A DNA stretch of 64,000 bases from Legionella tucsonensis (GCF_001468035.1 NZ_LNZA01000001.1:1679313-1743312), one strand, 5' to 3'. Positions 37,201 through 45,854 are shown, counted from the first letter of the stretch. Translations and numbers: made by a program. The notes: generated from the sequence alone by a model not told the origin.

Positions 37201-38731
37201 TGACACATTGTTTGCACAAAGCAACCTTCCAAGCGGGCCGGATGAAAGTATTATAAACTTTTTAAAAGACCCTGTTCTTTTTGCAAGTATCTTTCCCTTA
37301 TTTGAAAAAAAATACGGTCTAAAAAAATTATTAGATGAAGCCTTTAAACAAAAAGAATGGGCAACGTTTGCCAATCTTATTGAAAACAAAGTATGGAATG
37401 ATTTAGATTCGGATATAAAACTACATGTCGAAGAACATGGTATCGACATTATTAAGGCTTATTTAGAAAACCTCGAAGCACATTATGATAAAACCGACGT
37501 CCGTCCGCAGTTATTTAAACTTTTAGCTAATACAAACACGCATATTCTTGTTCAATTAGCCATCCCATATCGAGAGGACATTCAAAAAACTCTGGAGCGT
37601 ATTGAGTTTAATATGCTGGAAAAACAGCTTGATTTAAACAATCAAATTTACCGTTATACTTTTAACAGCTTGCCATATAAGCAAGCTCTGGAAGAGCTTG
37701 GTAAAATATTCGAGGAATGCCAGAAGATCATCACCGAACAGAAAATTGATCTCGAGCAAGCCATTGAAAGCTTAGAAATAGTAAATCATCTGGCACAAAT
37801 AAAAAGCGTTATGGCAGGGCAAGATATTTCTCCGGACTACTTGAGTGAAGAACATGCAGGGATTTTGGAAAAATTGATAGAAAACCCTCGATTTAAACAA
37901 GTGTGTCAATTGGAGTTTAAGCTGTATTGTTTACTCAGACAATTTAAAAAACCGCTCTCAGAACAAAGTGAAGAAACTCAAAAAAAATTAAATACTACAA
38001 TCGAGTTACTTCGTGAAACATTAATACAAGCAAACTTACCAGAGAGTTTTGTTTTACCTCAGATTCGGGGCTATTTCCCACCCCCCCCATCCGAGAGTTC
38101 ACCAACACTACAAGAGAAAGAACCCTCGCCGTCTATATCAGTTGCAACACAATCTCGTCTAGTTGCCTTGAAAAAGGGATGCACTGCAGCATTGAATTAT
38201 TATCTGCAACATCGGGATCACACTTTAAGCTTGTTTTCTTATTTCTTTGATTATTATCGTGGACAAACTCGTGCCCAACATTACAAAAATTTAATTAAAT
38301 TAGCACAAACAGAACAAGAAGTGTTCCTTATTGAATATGCGATCCTAGTTAATGATGACGGGGCTCAATTAAAAAAAGATTTAGCGTCACAACTGAAATT
38401 TAAAGACGAATATACTGCTAAAAAAGATCTCCAAGAAGTAATTCGCAATTCTTATACTGTGGAAGAGTTGCCTTACCTAGATGAATTGATTGATTCAATC
38501 AATCAAAAAATCAATGAAAATGATACTACAGCTACTCGTACTCTATTTCGTGATGAATTAACTTATTTAAAAAAAATAAATAATCCCAAAAGTAGATTGA
38601 GCAATCATTCTTTTTTTCATACTAAAAAGCAAGACTCAGACACTGATTTTTGGCAGTGGATTGTAAACTGGCTTGGTTTTGGCTATAACAGCTCTTCTAC
38701 TGAGGAAAATAGATTGTCTTTAAGGCAATAA
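34298..38731 (+). CDS. Large effector-like protein: C58/YopT-like protease domain plus ankyrin-like repeats
   Basis: A 1477-residue protein. The N-terminal ~185 residues fit a papain-fold C58 (YopT-type) protease: Cys31 in KKGVCSALAALY, His145 in SKTHAIALTF and Asp162 in YTIYDPNYN, in the order and style Cys...HA.A...(Y/F)DPN. From about 215 to 1000 are degenerate ankyrin-like helix pairs (for example FYAALAKDIDTVKYLFKH, TIAILNGNQEMCLFLQ, LFSCAQKQAKIANLLL). Then helical regions, a Pro-rich linker near 1260 and a C-terminal helical domain ending EENRLSLRQ. No signal peptide. Size, architecture and surroundings suggest a Dot/Icm substrate; this is inferred. An AGAGGG site precedes the ATG. Confidence 0.8.
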   Translation: MPNQGKIINAVNLCIKQKNNIDFELNKKGVCSALAALYIKYTLENKTSLFFYLLDQLASLPSTYRFGDNHAIDNFIIKIEKTFNAEEFSNYEILQTDLEKLLDIREKPLRNEFNLGLNTNETHWKEIFKKIGRNNRSYYISSKTHAIALTFQNGKYSYTIYDPNYNRRTKEFETVDELIKEIKECFDYKNDSFGLIIRTFAHPHATPEHYPSHDELHQIAFADQTNIDSSFYAALAKDIDTVKYLFKHNKIDYDNLGKEYFRSEFNDFLLQQPKSPILKNAILRGIRATLYVGNHKEAEKLIDHYIQTYITAEEQDELKNALQELLDEPVSKHLLLMKKEADHSKLLKLLEQLNLSQEPQNQTAYNHLQFLTFVKQEVKPLSKEQFLSKISPEQIIKQIQCAAITNQHHVLNLLISQLATAKIAPKSFPSIFTKELIEEVNSTTLKRLLENGFTVDTQALDLLPLCMQRHDKTIFETYARALAEQTDPTLWEHIDQFQYDLIDLSTSLGSTTLLNALIFLRKNNHVKNAWKDNITEEMIKSALTIAILNGNQEMCLFLQEKLKAKKSHLESDTLEFLYHKGLEEEDISILSVLTQLNFNVLYNIKDIHALFMLCFEYDDYSIIERCFTKASPKIKQLLLEYSLNWNIGPVITLCIQKEPQLYNVYLNDSITNLGKLTKLNRVINTHSLPPDTLSLNLDISEQKKAIKDCFKNKLLNLAKILCNKVAWGEDELDNFLDELILEKNENGIICLLQNFPELKQKPKLVPMLTQNNLLKPIDFLLAKDQIAIEQELSEQIFASALANNYKNLIARFLKLGRITPDTQFKQPLVELLKQAILQGYDSVLEPFIESSLNFGLDFKELFLFSCAQKQAKIANLLLTKEFILSPTEKQSAIQQLFDDQSASELFDTVYAQGYGRLYQLLLKTNVQNPRASLLRSIKNREHDPLFQNTTLYLNPLKRAIKEKNEKIFDTLFAQSNLPSGPDESIINFLKDPVLFASIFPLFEKKYGLKKLLDEAFKQKEWATFANLIENKVWNDLDSDIKLHVEEHGIDIIKAYLENLEAHYDKTDVRPQLFKLLANTNTHILVQLAIPYREDIQKTLERIEFNMLEKQLDLNNQIYRYTFNSLPYKQALEELGKIFEECQKIITEQKIDLEQAIESLEIVNHLAQIKSVMAGQDISPDYLSEEHAGILEKLIENPRFKQVCQLEFKLYCLLRQFKKPLSEQSEETQKKLNTTIELLRETLIQANLPESFVLPQIRGYFPPPPSESSPTLQEKEPSPSISVATQSRLVALKKGCTAALNYYLQHRDHTLSLFSYFFDYYRGQTRAQHYKNLIKLAQTEQEVFLIEYAILVNDDGAQLKKDLASQLKFKDEYTAKKDLQEVIRNSYTVEELPYLDELIDSINQKINENDTTATRTLFRDELTYLKKINNPKSRLSNHSFFHTKKQDSDTDFWQWIVNWLGFGYNSSSTEENRLSLRQ

Positions 38732-39037
38732 ACCAATAGAGAAACGATTGAAGTTTGGGTTGTGCTGCCCTGGTCGTCAAGCTAAGAGCACTTAGTGTTT
38801 CATTATGACCCAATTTGCAAGTAACTCCGTCATTTCCGCGCGGCAGGCGAAGATCCATTTTTATATTGGCAATGTGCTTAATCATGGATGGTTTCCTGCC
38901 TTCGCAGGAGCGAGAGCATCCGCTTGCTGCATCACTTGACGGCTATGTGCTGCACCCAGACTAATTTTATTTTTTAGAAAATATTCTGCATGAATAAATT
39001 ATGCTAGGATGTGACATTCTTTATCCTTTGTTATGAC
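38732..39037. other. 306-base gap with dispersed repeat copy C
   Basis: No gene is supported. It contains a diverged copy of the palindromic repeat (38829-38915) and, just before the next gene, a possible -10 (TATGCT at 39000) on the plus strand. Confidence 0.5.
38829..38915. repeat. Dispersed palindromic element, copy C
   Basis: GTCATTTCCGCGCGGCAGGCG then AGATCCATTTTTATATTGGCA and TTTCCTGCCTTCGCAGGAGCGAG. It shares layout and patches with copies at 26510-26640 and 60250-60350 but is more diverged. Confidence 0.5.
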
Positions 39038-40114
39038 ATGATGCAGGACGCACTAAAAAAATTTTTTCAAAATTACCCGCAGACAGAAGCTCCTTTTATG
39101 TACGAACAACTCGCCGAATGGAGTGCCGCACGTCCTCTGACTGGATTACGTGTGATCCATCATGTTCCTATAGTAGCTAATACTTTATTAAAAATAGCAT
39201 GCTTACTTGAAGCAGGTGCTGATGTGACAGTCACTAATCCTACAGACTTTTGTTATGCCCATCCGCATGCGGTATCCTCTTTAATTGAAGCAAAAATTCA
39301 TTACATAGAAGATCCACGCTCGCTTGCTGGTGAAATGTATGATCTTTATTTTGATTGTGGTGCTCAGCTTTATCAATTTTTGGGAAAACCCAAAATTGGT
39401 GCAATCGAATTAACGGCTTCCGGTGATCAATTTTATCGTCAACAAACGCTTAACTTTCCTGTGATTAGTGTTGATCGCACATTGACAAAACAACTCGAAA
39501 CAGTTTTTGGATGTGCTGAAAGCAGCCATACAGCCTTGACTCAATTGACAGGAATCAATCATGCGGAAACATCATGGATTATATTTGGCTTTGGAAAGAT
39601 TGGTCGCGGCCTCGCCTATTTTTGCAGCCAAAATAAAGTTCCTGTCGTTGTTGTCGATCCCAATGAAAAACAACGAAATTTAGCACAAAATCTGGGTATC
39701 AAAGCGATTGATCCTCAGGATTTCAGCCAGCTAGAACGTGCATTAATTGAAACGAATGTGGTTGTTACCGCAACTGGACAAAAAGCCATTATGAGTGCTT
39801 ATCCTCACTCCTGGTTTAGTGGAAAAATTCTGGCGAATTTAGGAGTCTATGATGAGTTTGGCCCTCATTTTAGCGATGAAGAAGTCTTAAATCATAAAAT
39901 GCCAGTTAATTTTGTACTCAATGATCCTACACCAATGAAATATATCGATCCGGAATTTTATATCCATAACCGTGTCGCATTAACGTTCCTGAAAGAAAAA
40001 CTGACGCCTGGAGTGCACGGAATATCCTTACCGTTAGATCAGAATATTATTCAACGTTGGTGTGCCTATCATTCATTTCCTTTAGATAAAATTAATTCCT
40101 GGTTGTATTTGTAG
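39038..40114 (+). CDS. S-adenosylhomocysteine-hydrolase-like NAD-binding protein
   Basis: A 358-residue relative of adenosylhomocysteinase, shorter than the usual ~430. The NAD loop is IFGFGKIGRGLAYFC near residue 185. Upstream, VDRTLTKQLETVFGCAESS aligns with the family's [20 protein letters not shown], so the catalytic-region Lys is kept, but the FDN Asp is not obvious. The usual HMTxQTAVLIETL is replaced by HHVPIVANTLLKIACLLEAG. Possibly altered substrate. Start chosen at the ATGATG at 39038; a GTG at 39011 is in frame. Confidence 0.75.
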   Translation: MMQDALKKFFQNYPQTEAPFMYEQLAEWSAARPLTGLRVIHHVPIVANTLLKIACLLEAGADVTVTNPTDFCYAHPHAVSSLIEAKIHYIEDPRSLAGEMYDLYFDCGAQLYQFLGKPKIGAIELTASGDQFYRQQTLNFPVISVDRTLTKQLETVFGCAESSHTALTQLTGINHAETSWIIFGFGKIGRGLAYFCSQNKVPVVVVDPNEKQRNLAQNLGIKAIDPQDFSQLERALIETNVVVTATGQKAIMSAYPHSWFSGKILANLGVYDEFGPHFSDEEVLNHKMPVNFVLNDPTPMKYIDPEFYIHNRVALTFLKEKLTPGVHGISLPLDQNIIQRWCAYHSFPLDKINSWLYL

Positions 40115-40156
40115 CACGAGCCAGGGATCAACAAGTTCATTCATACCCACCAACCG

Positions 40157-40185
40157 GCGGGTTCCGCTACGCTGCACCCAACCTA
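40157..40185. repeat. Partial copy of the GGGTTCCGCTGCGCTGCACCC repeat
   Basis: GGCGGGTTCCGCTACGCTGCACCC, a near match to the right arm of the 58092-58154 hairpin, lies between the adenosylhomocysteinase-like and MFS genes. Confidence 0.6.
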
Positions 40186-40274
40186 AAAATTACATAAGTG
40201 CACTCATTTTTTAAAAAAAATTTACACTTTGTCCATGATGCTATATATTTCGCCTTTTTCTTGAAACAGAATCA

Positions 40275-41501
40275 ATGAAATTATTGACCTCAACACATTC
40301 ATATAGCTCCAAAAGAACCATCATATGGTTAGTCGGCGTATCCTTTTTATTATTTCAATTTTTCTTGCAATTATCTTCAGGAATTATTATTGGTGCTATA
40401 ATGTATGAGAAGCACCTCACCGCACTCACTGCTGGTCTATTAAGTAGTGCTTTTTATTATGTCTACACCACAATGCAAATTCCTGTTGGCCTTCTTTTTG
40501 ATCGATTCAATACACGAACCTTATTGTCCTTAAATGCTTTATTGTGTGCTTTGGGCTGTTTTTTATTTTCTACAGGATATAACTTATTTGTGTTATTTCT
40601 AGGTCGTTTAATTATAGGTGGCGGCTCTGCATTTGCCTTTGTGGGTATGACGCGAATACTACGCCAACATTACCCTCTAAAACAATATGCCTTTATGATT
40701 GGGCTCACCGAAACCCTAGGATTTACTATTACTGTATTTAGTATGATTGGAATGGGCTCCCAGATAACCCGCATTAGCTGGAATTATTTTCTTGTAGGTT
40801 CCGGAGTCGTTGGTCTTTTAATTGCTGTTTTATGTGCGACTCTTATTCCCAGTAACAAACCAGTAATCAATAATTATCAGCAGTATAAAAAGCATTTAGT
40901 GCTCATGTTAAAAAATAAATTGATATGGTTTAATGGATTATTTGTTGGACTGGAATTTTCTGTTATTACTGTTTTTGCTGCAATGTGGGCAGTTCCTTTT
41001 CTCCAGTTAAAATTAAAATGTTCTCTAGAATGTGCCAGCATTCTTACCTCAATGATCTTATTGGGAGCCGGGTTAAGTTGTCCTATTTATGGTTGGCTGT
41101 CCATTCAACTGTCTCAACGCAAACCACTCATCCATATTTCCTGTTTATCAACTGCCGTTTTATTCATCCTTGTTCTTTACTTACCAATACATCATCTGCT
41201 CCTCGTTGGAATTTTGTTGTTTGCAATTGGGTTATGTTGTGGCGCATATATGCTTGCCTTTACCATTGCCAATGAACTGGCACCGTCAGAATCACTTTCC
41301 GCCTGTACAGGCTTCACAAATACCTTAGCCATGGCCACTGCCCCGCTACTGCAACCGCTCGTAGGTTATTTACTCGACTACTTCAAAGGCAATACGAACA
41401 TGCATACTCTAGGGGATTATCAACTTACCCTTTTAATCATTCCAGCTGCGTTAGTTATCGCCAGCGTTTTATCACAATTTCTTCCAGAGAAACAAGCGTA
41501 A
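40275..41501 (+). CDS. Major facilitator superfamily transporter
   Basis: A 408-residue inner-membrane protein with 12 predicted helices in two six-helix halves. The loop 2-3 motif is present in the form PVGLLFDRFNTRTLL. A charged middle loop (NNYQQYKKHLVLMLKNK, about residue 200) separates the halves. Drug or nutrient proton-coupled transport is possible; many Legionella paralogues (such as the Pht type) import amino acids or nucleosides, but no substrate can be inferred. It is probably transcribed separately from its neighbours. Confidence 0.88.
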   Translation: MKLLTSTHSYSSKRTIIWLVGVSFLLFQFFLQLSSGIIIGAIMYEKHLTALTAGLLSSAFYYVYTTMQIPVGLLFDRFNTRTLLSLNALLCALGCFLFSTGYNLFVLFLGRLIIGGGSAFAFVGMTRILRQHYPLKQYAFMIGLTETLGFTITVFSMIGMGSQITRISWNYFLVGSGVVGLLIAVLCATLIPSNKPVINNYQQYKKHLVLMLKNKLIWFNGLFVGLEFSVITVFAAMWAVPFLQLKLKCSLECASILTSMILLGAGLSCPIYGWLSIQLSQRKPLIHISCLSTAVLFILVLYLPIHHLLLVGILLFAIGLCCGAYMLAFTIANELAPSESLSACTGFTNTLAMATAPLLQPLVGYLLDYFKGNTNMHTLGDYQLTLLIIPAALVIASVLSQFLPEKQA

Positions 41502-41895
41502 TGACGATAAATGTAAATTGCCCAAGATCCTAGGAAAGTGATTTTATATTTAAACTGCTTTACCACTAAGCACCCACTCTGTGCAGGACAAAAAATCATA
41601 AGAGACTCTCTATTTGTATAGGAGTGGGAACGGTTGATTTTTTATTTTTCTAAATTCTGCTGTCTTTCTGGAGAAGGCATTTAATTTATCGCGAATAAAA
41701 TCCAAATCATAAGCGAGCAGAACTCGAATCTTCCAATACTTTTTGTAGTTTCTGCTACACTGTATTTATATAAGGGTATAAGAAATAGCAAATATAGTCT
41801 GTATTAATCGAGCGTCAGTTTCGTCAAGTCAATATTTGTATCTATATTTTGCCAGACATACTTTAAGACAGTTTCATTTGAAGTGCAGGGTACTT
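41502..41895. other. 394-base gap upstream of EEP-domain gene
   Basis: No gene with a start codon is supported. One minus-strand frame (about 41624-41768) reads through 47 protein-like codons but has no ATG, GTG or TTG start, so it may be a relic. A weak plus-strand promoter candidate (TTGTAG at 41743, TTTATA at 41765) precedes the next gene. Confidence 0.35.
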
Positions 41896-43503
41896 ATGGC
41901 TAAGAAATTAAAAACAATAGTTAAAACAGGCACCAAAACAACTACTCAAGAACAAAATCTTCACTCAGATCATCATCCCCAATTATTCGGTAAAACATTA
42001 ATCTGGAACATAGATAAAGTTAATCTCAATGATGATTTAGAAATGAAAGCTTTTACCATAGCGCAAAAAATTAACAGCGGAGAGGTTACCAGTGGCATGT
42101 TGCAGGAAATACCTCATGATTCCCAAGATGAATTAATCGCCAATATTGAGAAGTATTTAGATCCCATGCAAAAATTGAGCATGAGGTATAATCAAAATGG
42201 TACTCATCCTTTTGGCAATCTCACGTTCAGTTGTAATCCAGTTACACCTAGCCCTAATCAAGCATTAGAAAAAGATGTAAAAAAGTTACAACAAAAATAT
42301 GAAGATTCAGGCGCAACGAAGGGTCAGGTTTTAATCACACTGGTTGAGGATGAGAACGGCAAAAAAAGGCTTTTGGTCAATGTGCATGCGGAAAGCCCTC
42401 CAAAACCTGGAGCTCCTTATCCACCAAAAATTCCTCGAGTCGATCTCAATCAAGTCATGAAAGATGTGGAACAATTCAGAAAACATCATAGTGACATCGA
42501 TGTGGTTGTGGGTGGCGACATGAATAATGGACCTAAGAGTTTTCCTCAGGAAATGCACAATTTCCTACCGAATCCCAATTTTAGATACCAACACAGTGAA
42601 GCGAATACAGCCTTTAAACGAGACGGAACGAGCATCGCCGTAGACGCTGTTTTTTCAACGGAAAAAGGAATTGATTTAAAAACTCAAAGGAATATGAATA
42701 CTTGTGATGAAAATTTTCTAACAGCATTTAAGAAAAGCAAAGACGAGAAAAAACAATTAGCACAACAAGAAAAAATGAAACCAGTGGTTGATTTACAAAA
42801 AAATCTTAAAAGCAGCCCAGCTTTTACCACGGCAACGGTGCATACGGGTCATTATCCGCAAAAAATTAAGCAAGATACCCAACAGGATTTTCCTATAGAA
42901 TTAGTTTTTAAAGATGCACGACAAGCGCGACAATTTACCAATCACGTTTCGCTGAGGGATAAGAAAAATTTATTTCAAAATGATAATAAAGTTTATCTAA
43001 CTCAGGGAGCGGTTGCTAAGATATTAACCCTTGATATTAATCTACCCAAACTTGCATTTACTCATGTAATGCAGGGGCATCAAGATGATAAGCCTTCGGA
43101 ACAAAGAACAAAGGAATTACAACAAAAATGTGTGGAACAAATACAGGTTGTTAAAAAGGTACAAATTTCTGCAGCACCTACTGTTAAATATGAAAATACT
43201 AAAATACGTCAAGACACTCGTGGAGAAATAGACTATTCCATACAATTGACCTTTGCGAGTAAGGAGGAAGCTCGCGCGTTTAGTGATGCAATGGGTTATA
43301 AAAATAAAACTTTATTATTTCAAGATAATACTAACGTGTATATCGCAAAAGATGCTGAAGCTGATTTTCTTAAAAAAATGTGTAAACCGGAAAATAGCGC
43401 CAGCTTCAAAACACATTTAGCAAAGCTCAAATCATCATCACCATTAACAGAAAAAGATGTTACGATGAGTGCACCACCAAGTGCGAAGGGATCTCTATCT
43501 TAA
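41896..43503 (+). CDS. Effector-like protein: EEP-fold phosphoesterase domain plus duplicated C-terminal module
   Basis: A 535-residue protein. Residues about 33-256 carry, in order, the landmarks of the endonuclease/exonuclease/phosphatase fold: WNI with Asn38, LQE (69-71), NVH (162-164), GGDMN (206-210) and an end Asp (IAVDAVFS, D250) where the family has DH. The C-terminus contains two related modules, 323-377 and 436-492: both begin KI[KR]QDT, have a I.L.F..... AR.F core, then K..LFQ...VY. No signal peptide. The substrate could be DNA, phosphoinositide or sphingomyelin. AGGG before ATG 41896 sets the start. Likely a secreted effector, by style and context. Confidence 0.75.
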   Translation: MAKKLKTIVKTGTKTTTQEQNLHSDHHPQLFGKTLIWNIDKVNLNDDLEMKAFTIAQKINSGEVTSGMLQEIPHDSQDELIANIEKYLDPMQKLSMRYNQNGTHPFGNLTFSCNPVTPSPNQALEKDVKKLQQKYEDSGATKGQVLITLVEDENGKKRLLVNVHAESPPKPGAPYPPKIPRVDLNQVMKDVEQFRKHHSDIDVVVGGDMNNGPKSFPQEMHNFLPNPNFRYQHSEANTAFKRDGTSIAVDAVFSTEKGIDLKTQRNMNTCDENFLTAFKKSKDEKKQLAQQEKMKPVVDLQKNLKSSPAFTTATVHTGHYPQKIKQDTQQDFPIELVFKDARQARQFTNHVSLRDKKNLFQNDNKVYLTQGAVAKILTLDINLPKLAFTHVMQGHQDDKPSEQRTKELQQKCVEQIQVVKKVQISAAPTVKYENTKIRQDTRGEIDYSIQLTFASKEEARAFSDAMGYKNKTLLFQDNTNVYIAKDAEADFLKKMCKPENSASFKTHLAKLKSSSPLTEKDVTMSAPPSAKGSLS

Positions 43504-43863
43504 TGGTTTTCTTTTTTCTGCCTAATTCAATACCTAATACTTCGAGAGAAAGCGTATAGTTTTCCGGCCAATCCACCTCCTGTTCTTTAGAAAACACTTC
43601 CATCATGCCACTGTGCAGAATATAACTTTTTACTTCCCGTCGAAACAAGCAGCGGGAGTTGCCGCATTACTTGCAGGAAAAAGTGGAATGCCTTTTCTCC
43701 ATACTCAAAGGAAGTGGATTTCGTTTCGAGGAGACTCACATGACAACATTAAAAAACATTAGACTGACAAAGGAAAAGTCCACCGCAGGTTATTTTATTT
43801 AATAAAACCTTAATAATTAAGCTATAAAATAAACAATTATTGGTCATTGTGTGGTTATTTTGT
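43504..43863. other. 360-base gap with transposase relic
   Basis: It contains the C-terminal remnant of a transposase at 43641-43802 (plus strand). A minus-strand frame across 43460-43648 reads protein-like but starts only with TTG and overlaps the EEP gene; not called. Confidence 0.5.
43641..43802 (+). pseudogene. Transposase C-terminal relic (IS4-like)
   Basis: The plus-strand frame ending at TAA 43800-43802 reads ...YLQEKVECLFSILKGSGF, then RFEETHMTTLKNIRLTKEK. This matches the C-terminal Y-(2)R-(3)E-(6)K-type block of IS4-superfamily transposases (..IE.LF..LK..GF.LE.TH.T....R). There is no start, no upstream domain and the tail is short, so it is a dead fragment. I identify no terminal inverted repeats. 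Confidence 0.55.
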
Positions 43864-45846
43864 ATGGCAGAAGCCAAAAGAGATCATAAACCTCCTCATC
43901 CTAAAAAGGAAATAACCCATTTTGTTGTATTGGGTGATAGTCTTTCTGATGGTAAAAACATGGGTGAAAAGTTTTCTTTTCTAGGCCCCTGGATCAACGG
44001 ATTATGGAAAAAAACATTAGGATTAGATAAGTCTCCTAAAGAACGCTTCACGAATGGTTATACTTGGGCAGATGTGCTTAGAGCCACTCTTATCAGCAAA
44101 TTTCTTAATGATGATAAAATAAAAAAGGATTCTGCACATCGCTTTGGAAAATATAACCTGGATAATGCAGATATCAGTGATGATGTTATCTCTCAGTCAC
44201 CTAATCAGCGTAAAAGATATACTTGGGAAGAAGTTGAAGCTGAATCAAATCAAGTAAAACGTAAAAAACGTGTACAAGATAGAGAAATAGGACATCTATT
44301 TTCAATAGAGGAAGAAAATACTCCAAAAGTTTCAGAAAAGCCCAGACATATGGTCGATAGTAGTGATATAGCTGATGCTGTAATCTCACAACGATACAAA
44401 AATAATATAAAACGTACTTTTCTCATGAAAAGAGAAGAGATTCCCAAAATCACACTTCGAGAATCTTCTGATGATATATCTGACGAGGTAATAACAGATC
44501 CCCGTTATAGAAAGGATATTGAGGAATATTATTCACTCGATAATGGTCGCACTGCTCAATATAACGGGCAAAATTTCTTTGCAAATTACGCCCAAGGTGG
44601 TGCAACATCTTATGATTACAGCTGGAAAGGCCTATTTCTTTCCATTCTTTCTCCGTTTACTTCAATAAAACTATTTTTCACTCGCTTAATGGTATCCAAC
44701 TTGACCAAGCAGGTAGATCAATTCTTAGAGGACGTTGAGAAACAAGAAATTTCCGATGAAAAAGAAAAGACCCTGATTACTGTATTTTCTGGAGCCAATG
44801 ATTTAATTACAGCTAATGCAGAACCAACAAAAGAAGCAGCTGATCTGGCCATTAAAAGTAACCTTGAGAATATTAAGAAATTAATGGATGAAGGTTATAA
44901 AAATATTGTTCTATGTAATTTGCCCGATTTGTCATTAACACCACGTTTTCAGAATAAGCCTCAATCAGAGCGAGATAATGCTGCAAAAATAGCAAAATAT
45001 TATAATAAGAAATTAAAAGATGAATATGAAAAACTAAAAAAAGATTATTCTGATTGCTCAATTGATCTATTCGATATCAACACTGTCTTTAGTAAAATTT
45101 ATGATGATGTTCGTATTTACGGTGAACAATCAAAATATGCTCAATACTTTGACGCCAAAAAACTAAAAGAAGCTTATAAAGACTCGCCAGATTATAAGAT
45201 AAATCCTGATGGAACATCTCCTGGTATGAAGCATATGTTTTGGGATGATGTTCATCCAACCGCCACCATGCATGCATTGTTGATGTCTGAATTTTATAAA
45301 AGTAAAGAAATCCTTGGCCAATATAAGATATCAGCACCAAAAGAGCAAAGCACCAAACATTTGTGTGATATGTTTCAACAAAAATATCATGAAAAATTAG
45401 AAAATACGTGGTTTAAATTTTTAAGTTGGAATAAAGAACTTTCTATTGACTATAATGAACCAGAAAAAGCACTTGTCACCATATTACGCTACGCACTCGA
45501 TAAACATAACAAGCAGGCAAATTTGTTACGTGAAGCGATGACCGATTTAGGTTGGTGGGTAAATGATGAGCCTAATATGTGTATTCCTGCTCTGGCCGAT
45601 GCCATGTGGATTTTGGACCCTAAATTAGCACAGAAACTGGAAGCAAATTTAGACCCTCATCTGGAACAGCCTAAACCTACCTCGCATAAAATGATGGTGG
45701 GAGCATTAGGAGGTCCTCATAAAAAATCCGTTCCTCCTGAGCTTGCTTTGCCTCCTGAAGTAGAGAAAAGATTAGAAATGATACAAAAAACGCAAGTACT
45801 TCGTCATGATGACAAGGATCAGAAAGATACTTTGAGTTTTGTTTAA
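43864..45846 (+). CDS. GDSL/SGNH-family hydrolase with repeat-bearing insert, effector-like
   Basis: A 660-residue protein. Block I is VVLGDSLSD (Ser26 nucleophile), followed by ERFTNGYTWADVL as in GDSL phospholipases/haemolysins (COG3240-like). Block II is YAQGGATS (242-249), block III contains GAND near 305, and block V is DDVHPT near 460 with the Asp and His. Between blocks I and II is a ~130-residue charged insert with three D-I-[SA]-D-x-V-I-[ST] repeats at 103, 168 and 204. A 170-residue C-terminal extension follows. No clear signal peptide. Likely a lipase or acyltransferase; a translocated role is inferred. The start is uncertain (TTG 43840 possible). Confidence 0.8.
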   Translation: MAEAKRDHKPPHPKKEITHFVVLGDSLSDGKNMGEKFSFLGPWINGLWKKTLGLDKSPKERFTNGYTWADVLRATLISKFLNDDKIKKDSAHRFGKYNLDNADISDDVISQSPNQRKRYTWEEVEAESNQVKRKKRVQDREIGHLFSIEEENTPKVSEKPRHMVDSSDIADAVISQRYKNNIKRTFLMKREEIPKITLRESSDDISDEVITDPRYRKDIEEYYSLDNGRTAQYNGQNFFANYAQGGATSYDYSWKGLFLSILSPFTSIKLFFTRLMVSNLTKQVDQFLEDVEKQEISDEKEKTLITVFSGANDLITANAEPTKEAADLAIKSNLENIKKLMDEGYKNIVLCNLPDLSLTPRFQNKPQSERDNAAKIAKYYNKKLKDEYEKLKKDYSDCSIDLFDINTVFSKIYDDVRIYGEQSKYAQYFDAKKLKEAYKDSPDYKINPDGTSPGMKHMFWDDVHPTATMHALLMSEFYKSKEILGQYKISAPKEQSTKHLCDMFQQKYHEKLENTWFKFLSWNKELSIDYNEPEKALVTILRYALDKHNKQANLLREAMTDLGWWVNDEPNMCIPALADAMWILDPKLAQKLEANLDPHLEQPKPTSHKMMVGALGGPHKKSVPPELALPPEVEKRLEMIQKTQVLRHDDKDQKDTLSFV

Positions 45847-45854
45847 TGTATTCA

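Noticed and set aside
41624-41768. Minus-strand 47-codon open stretch between the MFS and EEP genes
   Set aside because: No ATG, GTG or TTG start in frame; at best a relic.
43460-43648. Minus-strand 62-codon frame overlapping the EEP gene end, with protein-like wording (DWPENYTLSLEVLGIELG)
   Set aside because: Only a TTG start, no ribosome site, and overlaps both the EEP gene and the transposase relic. It could be a gene remnant but I cannot support it as a gene.
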